Origin: Mesorhizobium sp. WSM4311
GTDB lineage: Bacteria > Pseudomonadota > Alphaproteobacteria > Rhizobiales > Rhizobiaceae
Assembly (NCBI RefSeq): GCF_002295115.1
Contig: NZ_NSFV01000004.1
Location: 310,001 to 374,000 of the forward strand
Direction of reading: 5' to 3'
Length of the DNA: 64,000 bases
In this document: piece after piece, positions 62,490 through 64,000 of the stretch
Layout: each line of letters opens with the position of its first letter
How positions within the stretch are numbered: the first letter of the stretch is position 1
Notes under the pieces: generated by a model
Seen by the model: only the letters and a program-made list of their open reading frames with translations
The model's database searches: none
Told to the model about the DNA's origin: nothing
Translations under genes and position numbers: made by a program

Positions 62490-62997
62490 GGTCTCCAAAA
62501 TGCGGTTTGCGCGGCGTTTATGCTGCAAGTGCGAAACAAAGCATCCTCAAAAACCTGGACGCCGTAAAGTCTTTCCTTTCGCAGTGCGAAATTTTGCAAC
62601 CAGAGCGTTTGCCGCGCTTCCTCGATGCGGCGCAACATTCGGCTGAAATTCCGACGCAATCGTGGCGCTACAGTTGATCATCGACACCGGCTGGCTGACA
62701 AGAATCCATCATTTTAGACATGCCTAAAAAAGCGTCATCGCCATGAGCTTTTTATGCAAGCAAATTCAATTGCTTAAAGAATCGCCCGTGCTGAAGGCAG
62801 ACTGCACCGAGCTTCGGCTCGACAGAGGCGGAATCTTGAGCATTTCGCACACGCATGGTGACGCCCGCAACCCGTAATTGATTAACCAGAAGTAAATCCG
62901 GCTTGACTCATAAATGTTGCTATGCAGCTATTGCATCGCAGCATGAAAGTGCTGACGGCACTCGACAGGCCGTTTCCAGTCCTCAGTGGAGAGTAAA
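62490..62997. promoter_or_regulatory. Divergent control region between nucleotidyltransferase and lasso precursor
   Basis: A 508-bp non-coding gap. Visible features: AAGCAA-ATTCAA-TTGCTT (62758-62775, 6-bp inverted repeat), a possible -35 TTGACT at 62903-62908 without a good -10, and TTGC/GCA dyads near 62917-62941 (TTGCTATGCAGC, TTGCATCGCAGCATG) that recall the exo-type motif. No small gene is convincing. Both promoters must lie here. Confidence 0.5.
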
Positions 62998-63150
62998 ATG
63001 GAACAGAATGTTGAAAAGCATGAGTACGAAACGCCAAGCCTGACGGTCCATGGTTCGATCGAAACCATTACCCAGGGCGGTGGCGGCAGCACGGCAATCG
63101 ACGCGTCGTTTCCGGCGCACACCCCGATTGGCGATCTGACGTTCTCCTGA
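62998..63150 (+). CDS. Lasso peptide precursor (A protein)
   Basis: A 50-residue precursor; ATG 62998 follows GTGGAGAGTAAA. The leader (1-26) carries the recognition motif YETPSLTVHG (Y-x2-P-x-L-x3-G) and ends ETITQ, with Thr at position -2. The predicted core (27-50) starts GGGGSTAID, so Gly1 can form a macrolactam with Asp9, then tail ASFPAHTPIGDLTFS ending in Ser. Ring size 9 with Asp is canonical for class II lasso peptides. A C-terminal Ser is the site phosphorylated in paeninodin-type peptides. The two lasso genes that follow support this. Confidence 0.88.
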   Translation: MEQNVEKHEYETPSLTVHGSIETITQGGGGSTAIDASFPAHTPIGDLTFS

Positions 63151-63163
63151 GACTAGCTTGGTT

Positions 63164-63189
63164 CTGGAGGAGTGACGTTGGGCCTCCAG
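63164..63189 (+). terminator. Stem-loop 1 after the lasso precursor gene
   Basis: CTGGAGG (63164-63170) and CCTCCAG (63183-63189) form a perfect 7-bp stem with a 12-nt loop, starting 13 bp after the precursor stop. It may stabilise the precursor transcript. Confidence 0.55.
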
Positions 63190-63211
63190 GATTGAAGACC
63201 GCAAATGGAGC

Positions 63212-63229
63212 CGGGGATGAAAATCCCCG
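63212..63229 (+). terminator. Stem-loop 2 (attenuator-like) between A and B1 genes
   Basis: CGGGGAT (63212-63218) and ATCCCCG (63223-63229) form a 7-bp stem capped by a GAAA tetraloop, followed within 10 nt by CTTTTTG. This looks like a leaky terminator giving more precursor than enzyme mRNA, common in peptide clusters. Confidence 0.7.
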
Positions 63230-63287
63230 ACTTTCCGCTTTTTGAACTGACGACGCGTAGACCGTGTGTTGCTAACGAGGTTTTGGC

Positions 63288-63587
63288 ATGAACTGGAACC
63301 CATCCGAGCACGATTGCGTAAGGGCCACCGGGGATGCGGTGGCCTGTGAATTCGGCGATGGCCTGGCGCTTCTCAACCTGAAATCCAATATCTATTACAG
63401 CCTCAACAGCGTCGGTGCGTTCATCTGGGAGCAGATCCAGGAGCCGAAGTCGATCGCCGATATCCGCAGCGCCGTGCTTGCGCGCTACAATGTCGACGCC
63501 GAGCGCTGCAAGGCTGACGTCGACGCCTTGCTTAAGGGCTTCGCCGAAAACGGACTTGCGAGGCTGCACAATGAGGCACTTGTCTAG
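63288..63587 (+). CDS. PqqD-family recognition protein (lasso B1)
   Basis: A 99-residue PqqD-like RiPP recognition element. RATGDAVACEFGDGLALLNLKSNIYYSLNSVGAFIWEQI (residues 12-50) is the usual beta-sheet and first helix, with SIADIRSAVLARYNVDAERCKADVDALLKGFAENGL completing the winged-helix fold. It binds the leader YxxPxLxxxG motif and presents the precursor to the B2 protease. Its stop overlaps the B2 gene start by 17 bp. Confidence 0.9.
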   Translation: MNWNPSEHDCVRATGDAVACEFGDGLALLNLKSNIYYSLNSVGAFIWEQIQEPKSIADIRSAVLARYNVDAERCKADVDALLKGFAENGLARLHNEALV

Positions 63588-64000
63588 GCAGGTTCCGCAG
63601 AAGGCCATGATCTCGCGGCAGAGACCTGCGATGGACCAAAGACCGAGGCCTGCCAAACGCCGGCCCGGCCGGGGATTGGCCAGGATCCTGTCCCTGAGCG
63701 GCTCGGAAGCCCTTTTCCTCTGCCACTGCCTGCTGGTGGTCGCGACCGTCCGGCTGGGGCTGACCTTGTTTTCCTACAACCGTGTTCGCGGCATGGTGAC
63801 CCGGCTCGACGCGCGCCAGTGCGCCAGCATGGGCGAACTGCGGCTCGTCGCCTGGGGGGTTGCCGCGGCCGCACGGTTCGTGCCGCGCGCCACCTGCCTT
63901 ACCCAGGCGCTTTCGGGCCAATACATTCTCGCACGCCAGGGCAATGCCTCCAACATCCGCATCGGCATCGAACGCGGCACGGGCGAGCAGTTGAAGGCGC
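63571..64000 (+). CDS. Lasso peptide leader peptidase B2 (transglutaminase-like), 5' part
   Basis: 143 codons are visible before the window ends. After a basic N-terminal tail and a hydrophobic stretch, RFVPRATCLTQALSGQYILARQG carries the catalytic Cys of the Transglut_core3 family, and NIRIGIERG follows. The His and Asp of the triad should lie just past base 64000. ATG 63571 sits inside the end of the B1 gene, showing translational coupling. It should cleave the leader after Gln26 of the precursor. Confidence 0.88.
   Translation, partial: MRHLSRQVPQKAMISRQRPAMDQRPRPAKRRPGRGLARILSLSGSEALFLCHCLLVVATVRLGLTLFSYNRVRGMVTRLDARQCASMGELRLVAWGVAAAARFVPRATCLTQALSGQYILARQGNASNIRIGIERGTGEQLKA

Overview
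The window looks like chromosomal DNA of a Mesorhizobium-type rhizobium (Alphaproteobacteria, Rhizobiales). Evidence: high GC with strong codon bias, a succinoglycan-type block in the order exoL-A-M-O-N-P, the redox pair ActS/ActR, an HmrR/CueR copper regulator with a matching operator, an MmcB protein, and many rhizobial intergenic palindromes. No database search was possible; names rest on motifs and family knowledge.

Layout. 0-13 kb is mostly core genome: the 5' part of a Cu+ P-type ATPase (copA) with a CueR-type operator, a decayed GT25 gene beside an intact one, glnD, murJ, a cupin epimerase-like gene and a GT2 gene, trpS, a universal stress gene behind two related palindromic elements, nfuA behind an Irr-box-like site, an L,D-transpeptidase lipoprotein, and cueR. 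13.1-18.8 kb is an accessory patch built from stacked IS1595-family elements. The last is a 4.0-kb transposon (14770-18787) with perfect 24-bp inverted repeats and an 8-bp target duplication. It carries a transposase, a frameshifted DUF3800 gene, a small gene, and a convergent pair of sce7726-type and beta-family genes. A smaller element beside it (14106-14761) appears to carry a divergent tRNA-Cys(GCA). The patch ends about 40 bp before mmcB.

18.8-27 kb: mmcB, nhaA, actR/actS, hrpB, a DMT-family permease and a PIG-L deacetylase. 27-39 kb is one long co-directional operon. It has a carbohydrate ABC importer (binding protein, two permeases, a small membrane protein, two ATPases), a fused ATP-type DhaK-DhaL kinase, and a PTS-type dihydroxyacetone kinase set (DhaL, DhaM, HPr, enzyme I, a putative HTH protein, DhaK). 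Together these suggest uptake of a polyol or ketose that is phosphorylated as a dihydroxyacetone-like compound. 39-43.5 kb holds prpE, an acyltransferase and two pseudogene remnants (DUF2259, OsmC).

43.5-60 kb is the exopolysaccharide region: exoP, exoN, exoO, exoM, exoA and exoL on the minus strand, a divergent Wzx/ExoT flippase, a phosphoribosyltransferase-HAD fusion, a GT4 enzyme, a GMC oxidoreductase with a small Tat-type partner, ugd, and an exoK-type GH16 glycanase.

The right edge (62.5-64 kb, cut by the window end) holds the most interesting locus: a lasso peptide cluster. It has a 50-residue precursor whose predicted 24-residue core starts Gly1 with Asp9 and ends in Ser, a PqqD-like recognition protein (B1), and the start of a transglutaminase-like leader peptidase (B2). 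A divergently transcribed nucleotidyltransferase lies upstream, of the kind associated with tailoring of C-terminally phosphorylated lasso peptides. The cyclase, any kinase and any exporter would lie beyond base 64000.
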